Shown: in pieces, positions 1 to 7,821 of the stretch
How positions within the stretch are numbered: the stretch's first letter is position 1
Layout of the letters: each line of letters begins with the position of its first letter
NCBI GenBank assembly: GCA_947570515.1
Contig: CANOUM010000009.1
Span: 1-20,387 of the forward strand
Source: an uncultured Clostridia bacterium
GTDB taxonomy: Bacteria > Bacillota > Clostridia > Lachnospirales > Bianqueaceae
Length of the DNA stretch: 20,387 nt
Direction of reading: 5' to 3'
Notes under the pieces: model-generated
What the model saw: only the letters and a program-made list of their open reading frames with translations
What the model was told of the DNA's origin: nothing
Database searches by the model: none
Program-made: the position numbers and the translations under genes

Positions 1-422
1 TATTAATGGAAAATACAGATCCTGATCTGGTGATGTTTCAGCTGGATGCAGGCTGGGCGACATGTGCCGGTATCGATGTGCCGGCATATATTGAGGCACA
101 TGCCGGCCGTATTGAACTGATTCATGTGAAAGAGACCAATCAGGTGATTGGCGTGCAGAAGCCGCGTGACTATTCGAAGTTTGAAAAGGATGCAGATGGG
201 AGACCCATTTTGCCGCAGAGCGTTTTGGATGAGATCATGGCGATTAAAAAGACAGACTGTCCGACGGGGGAAGGCATTGTGGATTGGCAGCAGGTTTGTG
301 ATGCAGCTGCAGCGCATGGCGCCAAAGCTTTCATCGTGGAACGCGAATATGACTATAAGGGCGACGATATCTTCGGCTGTGTAGCGGAGGATCTGGCTTA
401 TATGAAAACGATACGGGGGTAA
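1..422 (+). CDS. Sugar phosphate isomerase/epimerase, TIM barrel (3' part only)
   Basis: The reading frame is open to the left edge of the window, so this is the C-terminal part (about 140 residues) of a longer protein; the ATG at position 6 is probably an internal methionine. The stretch MFQLDAGWA, followed by an IELIHVKE segment and FIVEREYD near the end, matches the last strands of the xylose-isomerase-like TIM barrel (AP endonuclease 2 family), where an Asp, a His and a Glu bind the divalent metal. Such enzymes isomerise or epimerise sugars, inositols or sugar phosphates in the cytoplasm. The next gene starts 5 bp downstream and belongs to the same superfamily, so the two are probably one operon that continues upstream of the window. 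The exact substrate cannot be inferred. Confidence 0.85.
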   Translation, partial: LMENTDPDLVMFQLDAGWATCAGIDVPAYIEAHAGRIELIHVKETNQVIGVQKPRDYSKFEKDADGRPILPQSVLDEIMAIKKTDCPTGEGIVDWQQVCDAAAAHGAKAFIVEREYDYKGDDIFGCVAEDLAYMKTIRG

Positions 423-427
423 GGAAC

Positions 428-1393
428 ATGAAATTAGGTGTATTAACAGTACCGTTATATGATTTATCGTTGGAGGAGACTTTGCAATATCTGCACGGAC
501 TGGGTGTGCAGGCAGTGGAACTGGGCTGCGGCGGCTCACCGGGAAAGAAGCATCTGGATCCGGATGTATATTTGAATCATCCGGAAAAGATTGCCGAGGT
601 GAAGGAGCTTCTGAAGAAGTATGACATCGAGATTTGCGCGCTGAGCGCGCATGGAAACGGTGTGCATCCAAACCCTGAAATAGCGGCGCAGGCGACAAAG
701 GATTTTGAGAATGCGGTGCTGCTGGCGGAGCAGCTGGATGTGGACACAGTGGTGACGTTTTCCGGCTGCCCGGGAGACAGTCCTACTTCGCAGTATCCCA
801 ACTGGGTGGTGTGCCCATGGCCGGATGATTTTCTGACGATTTTGGATTATCAGTGGAATGAGGTGCTGATTCCATATTGGAAGAAGGAAGTGGAGTTTGT
901 GCGTGCGCATGGTGTGAAGCATGTGGCGTTTGAGATGCATCCGGGTTTTTGCGTGTATAATCCGGAGACCTGCCTGCGGCTGCGCGAGGCTGTGGGACCT
1001 GAGCTGGGCGCAAATTTTGATCCTAGTCATCTGGTATGGCAGGGCATGGATCCGGTAGCGGCGATCAAAGAGCTGAAAGGCGCTATCTATCATTTCCATG
1101 CGAAAGATACACGGATTGATCCGTACAATACGGCGAAGAACGGCGTGCTGGATACGAAACATTATGGACAGATTGCAGAGCGTTCCTGGGTATTCCGGAC
1201 GGTAGGCTATGGCCATGATACGCAGTATTGGAGAGAGATGGTGACAGCGCTTAAGACGGCCGGATATGACGGCGTGCTGAGTATTGAGCATGAGGATAGT
1301 CTGATGAGCATCCGCGAAGGACTGGAAAAGGCGGTGGCCGTGCTCAAGGAAGTGCTGATTTTTGAAAATGCCGGTGAGATGTGGTGGGCGTAA
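428..1393 (+). CDS. Sugar phosphate isomerase/epimerase, TIM barrel (IolE/xylose-isomerase-like)
   Basis: Complete 321-residue protein, within the usual 270-330 residue size of the superfamily. The metal-binding residues expected for the xylose-isomerase-like TIM barrel are all visible: Glu169 in FEMHPG, Asp198 in FDPSH, His224 in HFHAKD and Glu287 in SIEHED. An N-terminal VELGCGG strand and a SAHGNGVHPNP loop are also typical of the family. The start ATG follows the AAGGA of the preceding gene's end (TAAGGAAC), 5 bp after that gene's stop, so translation is probably coupled. It is likely a cytoplasmic enzyme of sugar or inositol catabolism acting together with the upstream paralogue. A strong terminator follows directly. 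I am sure of the superfamily and not of the substrate; annotation as inosose dehydratase or xylose isomerase would be over-precise. Confidence 0.9.
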   Translation: MKLGVLTVPLYDLSLEETLQYLHGLGVQAVELGCGGSPGKKHLDPDVYLNHPEKIAEVKELLKKYDIEICALSAHGNGVHPNPEIAAQATKDFENAVLLAEQLDVDTVVTFSGCPGDSPTSQYPNWVVCPWPDDFLTILDYQWNEVLIPYWKKEVEFVRAHGVKHVAFEMHPGFCVYNPETCLRLREAVGPELGANFDPSHLVWQGMDPVAAIKELKGAIYHFHAKDTRIDPYNTAKNGVLDTKHYGQIAERSWVFRTVGYGHDTQYWREMVTALKTAGYDGVLSIEHEDSLMSIREGLEKAVAVLKEVLIFENAGEMWWA

Positions 1394-1403
1394 GCCTAAG
1401 ATA

Positions 1404-1443
1404 AAAAAGAATCCTTTCTGTTTATACAGAAAGGATTCTTTTT
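1404..1443. terminator. Bidirectional rho-independent terminator
   Basis: A perfect 18-bp inverted repeat (1404-1421 with 1426-1443) surrounds a 4-base TTAT loop. The outer arms are A-rich on the left and T-rich on the right, so a U-tract is made in either direction. It lies between the convergent isomerase gene and the end of ileS and can serve both. Confidence 0.93.
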
Positions 1444-1465
1444 AGTTTATAAACTCATAGGCTGT

Positions 1466-4400
1466 TTAAAGTTTTTTTACGCCAAAGCTTACGGTTTCAC
1501 CGTTGATATCCCATTCTTTCGTATAGAAGGAGCTATCAGCCTCAGCCTGAACAGCGTCGCAGAGCGTTTCGCTTTGGATTTCGCCAGCATGAGACAGTAC
1601 GATTTCGGTGATTTTAGCATTGCTGCCATAGGCAAAGACGATATGATCCATCACTTCAAAATCTGCTTCCTTGCGCATGGTCTGGATTTTGCTGACAATC
1701 TCACGCACAAAGCCCTCTTCGATCAGAGCCGGTGTCAGATTGGTATCCAGAGCAACGGTCAGCGCGCCTTGGGTTTCTGCAACAAAACCGGGCACCTGCG
1801 CTGTCTCCATCAGCACGTCCTCTTCATATAGCTCGACAGACGTACCGCCGAGTTCAAAGCGAAGCGGCTCGCCGGCAGCCAGCGTATCATGTGCGCTGCG
1901 TCCGTCGATTTCAGCGAGGGCCTGACGAATCTGCGCAAGCACCTTGCCGTATTTCGGACCCACTGTCCGCAGCTGCGGTTTGAAGCTATAGCTGATAAAT
2001 TGACCGGCATCCTGTGTGAAGACGACTTCCTTTACATTGAGCTCCTCTTCAATGATTTCCTGATAGAAATTATCCAGTTCGGCAGGAGCCTGCACAAACA
2101 TTTTACCTATGGGCTGACGATTTTTGATATTAGAAGTATTGCGGCAGGCACGGCCCAGTGTGATAATCTGGAGTACCTCGTCCATTTTCTGCTCAAGCTC
2201 AGGATCGATCAGCTTCGCATTCGCGATAGGATAAGAGCAGAGGTGTACGCTTATGGGGGCGGCTTTATCTACGCTGCAAACAAGGTTGCGGTAGATATCT
2301 TCTGCCATAAAGGGAATCATGGGAGCTGCCAGCTTAACAAAGGTCACCAGAGCAGTATACAGCGTCATATAAGCATTGATCTTATCCTGCTCCATGCCCT
2401 TAGCCCAGTAACGGGAACGGCCGCGGCGTACATACCAGTTGCTCAGATCATCCACGAAGGCTTGCAGCGCTCGTGCAGTCTCAGGAATCTGATAGGTCTC
2501 CAGACGGGTATCTACTTCCTGAATCAGTGAATTTAACTTAGAAAGAAGCCATTTATCCATCACGGAAAGCTTGTCATATTCCAGTGTATGCTGCGTGGGA
2601 TCAAAGCTGTCAATCTCTGCGTACAGCACATAGAAGGCATAGGTATTCCACAAAGGACGCAGGAACTTGCGCTGACCCTCGACAACGGCCTTGCTGTGGA
2701 AGCGGTTGGGAAGCCAGGGGGCAGAGTTAATATAAAAATACCAGCGAATCGCGTCGGCGCCGTATTGGTGCAGAGCCTCCATTGGCTCTACGGCATTGCC
2801 TTTGGATTTGGACATTTTCTGTCCGTTTTCGTCCTGTACATGCCCCAGTACAATGACATTTTTATAGGGGGGCTGATTAAACAAAAGCGTGGATTCAGCC
2901 AGCAGCGAATAAAACCATCCGCGCGTCTGATCGACAGCCTCGGAGATGAAATCTGCCGGGAACTGCTGCTTAAACAGATCCTCATTTTCAAATGGATAGT
3001 GATGCTGCGCAAATGGCATAGCGCCGCTGTCAAACCAGCAATCGATGACCTCGGGTACACGCTTCATCGCTTTCCCGCACTGCGGGCAGCGGAGGGTAAT
3101 TTCATCGATATAGGGGCGGTGCAGCTCTACGCCGCCTTCCGGATAGTTGTCGCTCATTTCAGCAAGCTCCTGACGGCTGCCGATGGCATGGCGATGGCCG
3201 CATTCGCATTCCCAGATGTTCAGAGGAGTACCCCAATAGCGGTTACGCGAAATGCCCCAGTCCTGAATATTCTCAAGCCAGTCGCCGAAGCGGCCCTTGC
3301 CGATGGTCTCAGGGATCCAGTTAATTTGATTATTATTGCGGATCAGATCCTCTTTCACAGCTGTCATCTTGATGAACCAGGATTCACGGGCATAGTAAAT
3401 GAGTGGCGTGTCACAGCGCCAGCAATGAGGGTAGCTGTGTTCAAATTTGGGAGCGGCAAACAGGAGACCGCGATCTTCCAGATCCTGCAAAATCATAGGA
3501 TCAGCCTTTTTACAGAAAACGCCGCTCCATGGCGTCTCTTCCGTGAGCTCACCCTTGCCGTTGACAAGCTGTACGAAGGGCAGATCGTATACGCGGCCTA
3601 CCTGTGCATCATCTTCACCAAAGGCCGGAGCGATATGAACCACACCGGTACCGTCGGTCAGCGTTACATAATCGGCGCAGGTCACATAATGCGCCTTTTT
3701 ATGCTGCCGCTCACAGATCGGTTTTACAAAATCATACAGCGGCTCATATTCCTTGAACTCCAGATCTTTTCCGGTGTAGCACTCCAGAATCTCGGCATCT
3801 TCTCCGAGCACGGCAGTAACCAGAGCCTCTGCCATGTAATATACATAGCCTTCGGTACGGACTTTTACATAGGTCTGCGCCGGATTTACACACAGCGCTA
3901 CGTTGGAGGGCAGCGTCCACGGTGTAGTCGTCCAGGCCAGGAAATAAGCATCTTCGCCCACTATCTTAAACCGTACAATAGCAGAGCGCTCTTTCACATC
4001 CTTATAGCCCTGCGCTACCTCATGGCTCGACAGCGGCGTGCCGCAGCGCGGGCAGTACGGCACGATCTTAAAGCCCTTATACAGCAGGCCGCGGTCATAA
4101 ATCTGCTTCAGCGCCCACCACTCGGACTCAATATAATCATCCGTATAGGTCACGTACGGATTTTCCATGTCAGCCCAAAAACCAACAGTACCGGAAAAAT
4201 CCTCCCACATGCCCTTATACTTCCATACGCTTTCCTTACATTTTTGAATAAACGGAGCCAGTCCGTATTCCTCGATCTGCTCCTTGCCATCCAGGCCCAG
4301 CTCCTTTTCGATCTCCAGCTCAACCGGCAGGCCATGCGTATCCCAGCCAGCTTTGCGCGGCACCATATAGCCCTTCATTGCGCGGTAACGCGGAATCATA

Positions 4401-4597
4401 TCCTTAATAACACGCGTCAGCACATGACCAATATGCGGTTTGCCATTTGCCGTCGGCGGTCCGTCATAAAACGTAAAAACCGGATGCCCCTCCTGCTCGG
4501 CAATGCTCTTTTCAAAGATCTGCTCCTTTTTCCAGAAGCCCAGCACCTTTTGTTCTCTCTCCGTAAAATTCATATCGGGAGACACTTTTTGATACAT
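1466..4597 (-). CDS. ileS: Isoleucine--tRNA ligase (IleS, type 2-like)
   Basis: A 1043-residue class I aminoacyl-tRNA synthetase that charges tRNA-Ile with isoleucine in the cytoplasm. The ATP-binding signature HIGH is at residues 55-58, after PPTANGKP, and the KMSKS loop is at residues 594-598. The CP1 editing domain lies between, with WTTTPWTLPSN and TGVVHIAPAFGEDD. Length, the GHVLTRVIKD context after HIGH and the absence of the C-terminal zinc finger of E. coli-type IleS point to the eukaryote-like type 2 enzyme, which in other bacteria is associated with low mupirocin sensitivity. The start ATG is preceded by AAGGAGGAG. Expression is controlled by the T-box and promoter upstream. The long open frames antisense to this gene are shadows. 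Confidence 0.97.
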   Translation of the reverse strand: MYQKVSPDMNFTEREQKVLGFWKKEQIFEKSIAEQEGHPVFTFYDGPPTANGKPHIGHVLTRVIKDMIPRYRAMKGYMVPRKAGWDTHGLPVELEIEKELGLDGKEQIEEYGLAPFIQKCKESVWKYKGMWEDFSGTVGFWADMENPYVTYTDDYIESEWWALKQIYDRGLLYKGFKIVPYCPRCGTPLSSHEVAQGYKDVKERSAIVRFKIVGEDAYFLAWTTTPWTLPSNVALCVNPAQTYVKVRTEGYVYYMAEALVTAVLGEDAEILECYTGKDLEFKEYEPLYDFVKPICERQHKKAHYVTCADYVTLTDGTGVVHIAPAFGEDDAQVGRVYDLPFVQLVNGKGELTEETPWSGVFCKKADPMILQDLEDRGLLFAAPKFEHSYPHCWRCDTPLIYYARESWFIKMTAVKEDLIRNNNQINWIPETIGKGRFGDWLENIQDWGISRNRYWGTPLNIWECECGHRHAIGSRQELAEMSDNYPEGGVELHRPYIDEITLRCPQCGKAMKRVPEVIDCWFDSGAMPFAQHHYPFENEDLFKQQFPADFISEAVDQTRGWFYSLLAESTLLFNQPPYKNVIVLGHVQDENGQKMSKSKGNAVEPMEALHQYGADAIRWYFYINSAPWLPNRFHSKAVVEGQRKFLRPLWNTYAFYVLYAEIDSFDPTQHTLEYDKLSVMDKWLLSKLNSLIQEVDTRLETYQIPETARALQAFVDDLSNWYVRRGRSRYWAKGMEQDKINAYMTLYTALVTFVKLAAPMIPFMAEDIYRNLVCSVDKAAPISVHLCSYPIANAKLIDPELEQKMDEVLQIITLGRACRNTSNIKNRQPIGKMFVQAPAELDNFYQEIIEEELNVKEVVFTQDAGQFISYSFKPQLRTVGPKYGKVLAQIRQALAEIDGRSAHDTLAAGEPLRFELGGTSVELYEEDVLMETAQVPGFVAETQGALTVALDTNLTPALIEEGFVREIVSKIQTMRKEADFEVMDHIVFAYGSNAKITEIVLSHAGEIQSETLCDAVQAEADSSFYTKEWDINGETVSFGVKKL

Positions 4598-4619
4598 GCT
4601 ACTCCTCCTTTATTTTCTA

Positions 4620-4632
4620 TTGCGCAAAGCGC
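4620..4632 (-). other. Small hairpin just upstream of the ileS ribosome site
   Basis: A short inverted repeat, TGCGC-AAA-GCGCA, lies about 10 bases upstream of the AAGGAGGAG of ileS, downstream of the T-box terminator. It could stabilise the mRNA 5' segment or be chance. Only five base pairs support it. Confidence 0.3.
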
Positions 4633-4682
4633 ATAAATTGTTGATGGGATTTCCCTTCATCCGGGCGGTTCAGCGGCAAAAT

Positions 4683-4713
4683 AAAAACCCTGCAGGCCAA
4701 AAAACCTGCAGGG
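4683..4713 (-). terminator. T-box attenuator terminator
   Basis: Perfect 9-bp stem CCCTGCAGG/CCTGCAGGG (4688-4696 with 4705-4713) with an 8-base loop, followed on the minus strand by TTTTTATTTT. Its first arm overlaps the sequence needed for the T-box antiterminator, as attenuation requires. Confidence 0.93.
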
Positions 4714-4939
4714 ACGATTACAATCGGTATTCGTGGTACCACCCTGATTACTTCTCTCAGCTTCCATCAAAGCCTTCGCCGATAACGGGGCTAACCGTAC
4801 GCCCATACTAGCTGCCGCGCAGCGTTCCGAGCGAAGCTCCGGAGTGATCCGACCTTAGCTCTTTTGCCGTCTCGCACCTGCCGGCGGCTCTCTGAAAAAA
4901 GAGGATAAGGAGCTATCTCCATCTTAGCTTCTGTCTGAC
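4683..4939 (-). ncRNA. T-box riboswitch (Ile-specific) controlling ileS
   Basis: On the minus strand the leader carries the T-box core AGGGTGGTACCACGA at 4731-4745, followed by a rho-independent terminator, so it reads tRNA charging state. In the stem I region the sequence GGATCACTCC contains an ATC (Ile) codon followed by a purine at 4846-4848, placed as expected for the specifier; CTCC there can pair with GGAG near the 5' end. Uncharged tRNA-Ile should pair with ATC and, through its NCCA end, with the TGG bulge of the T-box, favouring the antiterminator in which AGGG pairs with the CCCT of the terminator's first arm. The downstream gene being ileS agrees with the specifier. The stem I fold was judged by eye. 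Confidence 0.93.
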
Positions 4940-4968
4940 ATTGTAACAAGGAAAATTTGGCTTGTCAA
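4940..4968 (-). promoter_or_regulatory. Sigma-A promoter of the T-box/ileS transcript
   Basis: Minus-strand TTGACA (4963-4968), a 17-base spacer and TACAAT (4940-4945). This is a near-consensus vegetative promoter placed immediately before stem I of the T-box. Its -35 box begins 10 bp after the PHP gene's stop codon. Confidence 0.92.
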
Positions 4969-4977
4969 GGCCGAAAA

Positions 4978-5889
4978 TCAAAGAAAAATCGGATTTGTCC
5001 AAGCGCGCCGGCCTTCGGAGTCTACAACGCTTACACGGATATAATCATATTGACCGTGCAGATCAAGCTCCGCGTGCGTGAGGCCTTCACCGGTCTGCAT
5101 ACGGGTAGGATGGCGCTCCGAGATAAACTGAATGCGGCTGCAGGGTTCGCAATGAATATGAGCAACGCCGTCTGCTACATAAAAGTCATGAATCACAGGA
5201 CCGCAGGAGGAGTAAAATGCTCCTTCGGAAAGCGCCTTCAAAATGGAAGACACATTGTTTTCGGCGTTCACCATGACCCAGCCGTGACAGTGTTCGTCCA
5301 TGCAGTGTCCGTCATCGGTGGCAATTCCAAAGATTCGCTGTCCCTGACCGAGCAGCTCATCCCAGTAGGGGGCATTATAATCCATTTCATTGGCGATTAC
5401 GCAGCCGGTATTCCAGATTTCCATTGCAAAGTTGCCGCGCAGCTGGTCAAAATAGCGCGCCGGTGTGCCGCTCCATTCAGGATGGCAGTATACTGTTAGA
5501 TTGCCGTTTTCATGGAGCCAGTCCAGATAGGGCTGGTATTCGTGCTGATTGGCGGCCTGGCCGCTTTCAAAGGTCTGATCCTGCGTAAAGCCGTTTCGCG
5601 TATCATCATAGCCAAGGCATACGGTATGGAAGCAGCGGAATCCATGTCCATTTTCAAAGGTAGCATCAAATTCCATACCCGGTATGATCGTGATCTTTTC
5701 TTCCGGGGCATAATTTTTGAAATTATAGCAGCGGTGATCGGTCAGCGCCATGAAATCATAGCCGTTTTGTGCATGAAACCGGATGGTCTCCTCCGGCGTA
5801 GTATTGCTGTCGGACCGCGTGGTATGGCAGTGAAGTGCGCCCTTTAAAAATGTAGGATTTGCAGAAAAAGCAGCTTGTCGAATCATCAT
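4978..5889 (-). CDS. PHP-domain metallo-phosphoesterase (CehA/TrpH-like)
   Basis: A 303-residue cytoplasmic protein with the metal-ligand pattern of the PHP (polymerase and histidinol phosphatase) superfamily: His20 and His22 in LHCHTTRSD, Asp27, Asp51-His52 in ALTDH, Glu73 in IIPGMEFD, His88 in CFHTVCLG, a later YCHPEW motif and an IATDDGH motif near the end. These residues normally hold two or three metal ions that hydrolyse phosphoesters. Family members include nucleases, 3',5'-nucleotidases and histidinol phosphatases, so the substrate is open. The ATG is preceded by GAGGAGG at good spacing; the second codon is also ATG and could be the start. It has its own promoter, and with no terminator after it, transcripts should run into the ileS T-box. 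Confidence 0.9.
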   Translation of the reverse strand: MMIRQAAFSANPTFLKGALHCHTTRSDSNTTPEETIRFHAQNGYDFMALTDHRCYNFKNYAPEEKITIIPGMEFDATFENGHGFRCFHTVCLGYDDTRNGFTQDQTFESGQAANQHEYQPYLDWLHENGNLTVYCHPEWSGTPARYFDQLRGNFAMEIWNTGCVIANEMDYNAPYWDELLGQGQRIFGIATDDGHCMDEHCHGWVMVNAENNVSSILKALSEGAFYSSCGPVIHDFYVADGVAHIHCEPCSRIQFISERHPTRMQTGEGLTHAELDLHGQYDYIRVSVVDSEGRRAWTNPIFL

Positions 5890-5921
5890 AGTCAGAGCCT
5901 CCTCTATGTTAAATTGCAGGG

Positions 5922-5950
5922 ATTATATATCAGATAAAAAGCAAAGTCAA
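5922..5950 (-). promoter_or_regulatory. Sigma-A promoter of the PHP gene
   Basis: Minus-strand TTGACT (5945-5950), a 17-base spacer and a perfect TATAAT (5922-5927), about 33 bp before the start codon. The predicted leader is short. Confidence 0.9.
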
Positions 5951-6062
5951 GCCCTGATCCGTGCCCGAATTTTTAAACGAGGAAGGTCCTGTATAATCTG
6001 CTTGGTGAAGAGTAAAACTAACTTAGATTTATATAGAGAGGCTGTGAATATGAAATCGTCTC

Positions 6063-6091
6063 TTGACAAATATTTATTTTATGCATATACT
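6063..6091 (+). promoter_or_regulatory. Sigma-A promoter of the crp-ABC-radical SAM operon
   Basis: TTGACA (6063-6068), a 17-base AT-rich spacer and TATACT (6086-6091), 34 bp before the regulator's start. A weak dyad, ATAC-N8-GTAT, overlaps the -10 and start-site region (about 6088-6103) and could be an operator for the regulator; this part is speculative. Confidence 0.85.
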
Positions 6092-6125
6092 ATAAAGTGT
6101 ATCAAATGAGACAGGTGGGAGCGCT

Positions 6126-6779
6126 ATGGATTTTCCAAAAAATTTTTTAAAGTCCCATGAACAGGTCTTAGCGGACTGCTTCATTTTTCGTTCGCTTACC
6201 AGCGCGCAGCGTGAGGCCGTGTACCGTCATCTTAAGGTGCAGGATTTTTTTAAAGGAGAGGTTATTTACAGCCAGCACCATTTTGAGCGATCGCTTGGCA
6301 TTTTGCTCGAAGGCGAGGCAGCTGTGCAAAAGGAGAGCGGTGCGCTGCTCAATCTGCTGCAGAGCGGCAGCTGCTTTGGTGCCGCTGCGCTGTTTGCGCC
6401 AGCCGATGAATATGTTACCACAATTACAGCACGCAAGGCGTGCAAGGTGGCGTTTGTTTCGGGTGAGACCTTGACAGATCTGTTTCGGCAGTATCCTGAA
6501 ATGGCGATGGCTTACATCACGTTTTTGTCAGGAAGGATTCAGTTTTTGAATCAAAAGATCGACAGCTTCGTGGCGCCGTCAGCGGAAGACGCGGTATACC
6601 GGTGGCTGCTGGCGCATCAGGATGAGATGGGCAAAGTGAAGATCGAGGGTGGTTTTGCGCGCTTTGCGCGGGAGCTGAACATTGGGCGGGCCAGCCTGTA
6701 CCGCAGTCTGGCGCAGCTGGAGCAGTCCGGGCGGCTTGTTAAGCATGGGGCAGAAATAGAGCTCTTAGGAAAGGAATAA
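6126..6779 (+). CDS. Crp/Fnr-family transcriptional regulator
   Basis: A 217-residue regulator with the standard architecture: an N-terminal cyclic-nucleotide-binding-like beta barrel (about residues 15-130, with GEVIYSQHHFERSLGILLEG), a dimerisation helix (about 131-160) and a C-terminal winged helix-turn-helix (about 175-208, with FARELNIGRASLYRSLAQLE). No cluster of cysteines like that of oxygen-sensing Fnr is present, so the effector is probably a small molecule, haem or unknown. It is the first gene of the operon, with the lipoprotein gene starting 4 bp after its stop, which suggests local control of the transporter and radical SAM genes and probably autoregulation. The ATG follows AGGTGGGAG. 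Confidence 0.93.
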   Translation: MDFPKNFLKSHEQVLADCFIFRSLTSAQREAVYRHLKVQDFFKGEVIYSQHHFERSLGILLEGEAAVQKESGALLNLLQSGSCFGAAALFAPADEYVTTITARKACKVAFVSGETLTDLFRQYPEMAMAYITFLSGRIQFLNQKIDSFVAPSAEDAVYRWLLAHQDEMGKVKIEGGFARFARELNIGRASLYRSLAQLEQSGRLVKHGAEIELLGKE

Positions 6780-6783
6780 GAAT

Positions 6784-7821
6784 ATGAAAAAAGTATTGGC
6801 ATGGATGATGACGGCGGCGCTGATGATGTCGCTGGCCGCGTGTACAAGTAAGAAGCCGGAGGATTCTCAGACAGAGCCGCAGAGCAGTGTGGAAACGGAG
6901 TCTTCTGCCGCGCTTTTTGAGCGGGAGAATGTGAAGATTGCGGCGCTGAAAGGCCCGACGGCGATGGGAATGCTGCAGCTGATGGAGCTGTCGGAGCAGG
7001 ATTTGACGCCGGATCAGTATAACTTTACGCTGGCCGGCTCTCCGGATGAGATTCTGGGCAGTATCATTCAGGGTGATTTTGATATTGCGGCAGTGCCGAC
7101 CAATGTGGCGGCCACGCTGTATAACAAGACGCAGGGAGAGGTGCAGATCGCGGCCATCAATACGCTGGGCGTACTGTATTGCATTGAAAATGGCGATACG
7201 ATTCACAGCGTAGAGGATCTGCGGGGCAAGACAATTTATAATTTGGGAAAAGGCGCAACACCGGAATTTGCACTCAATTTCCTGCTGGAAAAGAATGGTC
7301 TGAATCCGGAGACAGATGTGGATGTGGTATATAAGACCGAGAGCACCGAAGTGGCCAGCCTGCTGCAGAGCGGCGAAGCCAGCATTGCGCTGCTGCCTCA
7401 GCCTTTTGTGACGAGCGTTTTGGCGCAAAATGAGAATTTGCGTGTGGCGCTGGATGTTACCGAGGAGTGGAATAAAGTGGGCGATGGAAGTATGCTGACG
7501 ATGGGCTGCATTGTGGTGCAGAAGAAATTCGCTCAGGAGCATCCGGAGGCGCTGGAGCGTTTTCTGGAGGCGTATGAGGAGTCAGTGGAATTTTCAAATG
7601 ATCAAAGCACATTGGAGCAGGCGGCGCAGTATGCCGAAAAGTTTGGCGTGCTGAAAGCAGCTATGGCGGTTAAGGCTATTCCGGAGTGCAATATCGTGTT
7701 TGAAGACGGCGATGATATGAAAAAGATTGCTGAGGGCTTTTTGAAGGTCATGTTCGAGGCAGATCCGGCTTCGGTTGGCGGTGCGGTGCCGGATGATGCA
7801 TTCTATTATGATGCAGATTAA
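6784..7821 (+). CDS. ABC transporter substrate-binding lipoprotein (NMT1/SsuA/ThiY-like)
   Basis: A 345-residue secreted solute-binding protein. The N-terminus has a Lys-Lys start, a hydrophobic stretch and the lipobox LAAC with Cys20 as the lipidation site, then a polar Ser/Glu-rich linker (about residues 21-48). The mature domain begins at VKIAALKGPTAMGM and contains the family hallmarks GDFDIAAVPTNVAATLY, LRGKTIYNLGKGATPEF and SGEASIALLPQPFV, as in nitrate/sulfonate/thiamine-precursor (NMT1-like) binding proteins. It should deliver a small organic solute to the permease encoded next. AAAGGA precedes the ATG. The ligand cannot be told: the family binds aliphatic sulfonates, taurine, pyrimidine precursors and others. 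Its place before a radical SAM gene suggests the ligand feeds that enzyme. Confidence 0.92.
   Translation: MKKVLAWMMTAALMMSLAACTSKKPEDSQTEPQSSVETESSAALFERENVKIAALKGPTAMGMLQLMELSEQDLTPDQYNFTLAGSPDEILGSIIQGDFDIAAVPTNVAATLYNKTQGEVQIAAINTLGVLYCIENGDTIHSVEDLRGKTIYNLGKGATPEFALNFLLEKNGLNPETDVDVVYKTESTEVASLLQSGEASIALLPQPFVTSVLAQNENLRVALDVTEEWNKVGDGSMLTMGCIVVQKKFAQEHPEALERFLEAYEESVEFSNDQSTLEQAAQYAEKFGVLKAAMAVKAIPECNIVFEDGDDMKKIAEGFLKVMFEADPASVGGAVPDDAFYYDAD

Noticed and set aside
536..1291. 251-codon minus-strand frame opposite the second isomerase
   Set aside because: Antisense to a gene with all metal ligands intact; no promoter or ribosome site.
2588..4636. 682-codon open frame on the plus strand opposite ileS
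   Set aside because: It lies wholly antisense to a gene with full class I synthetase motifs, shows no domain and has low-complexity, Arg/Ile/His-rich composition typical of a shadow frame.
6050..6109. 19-residue small ORF (MKSSLDKYLFYAYTIKCIK) with a GAGAGG in front
   Set aside because: It overlaps the well-formed TTGACA-17-TATACT promoter of the Crp gene; the only upstream -10-like box (TATAAT at 5992) has no -35 partner. A leader peptide is possible but not supported.
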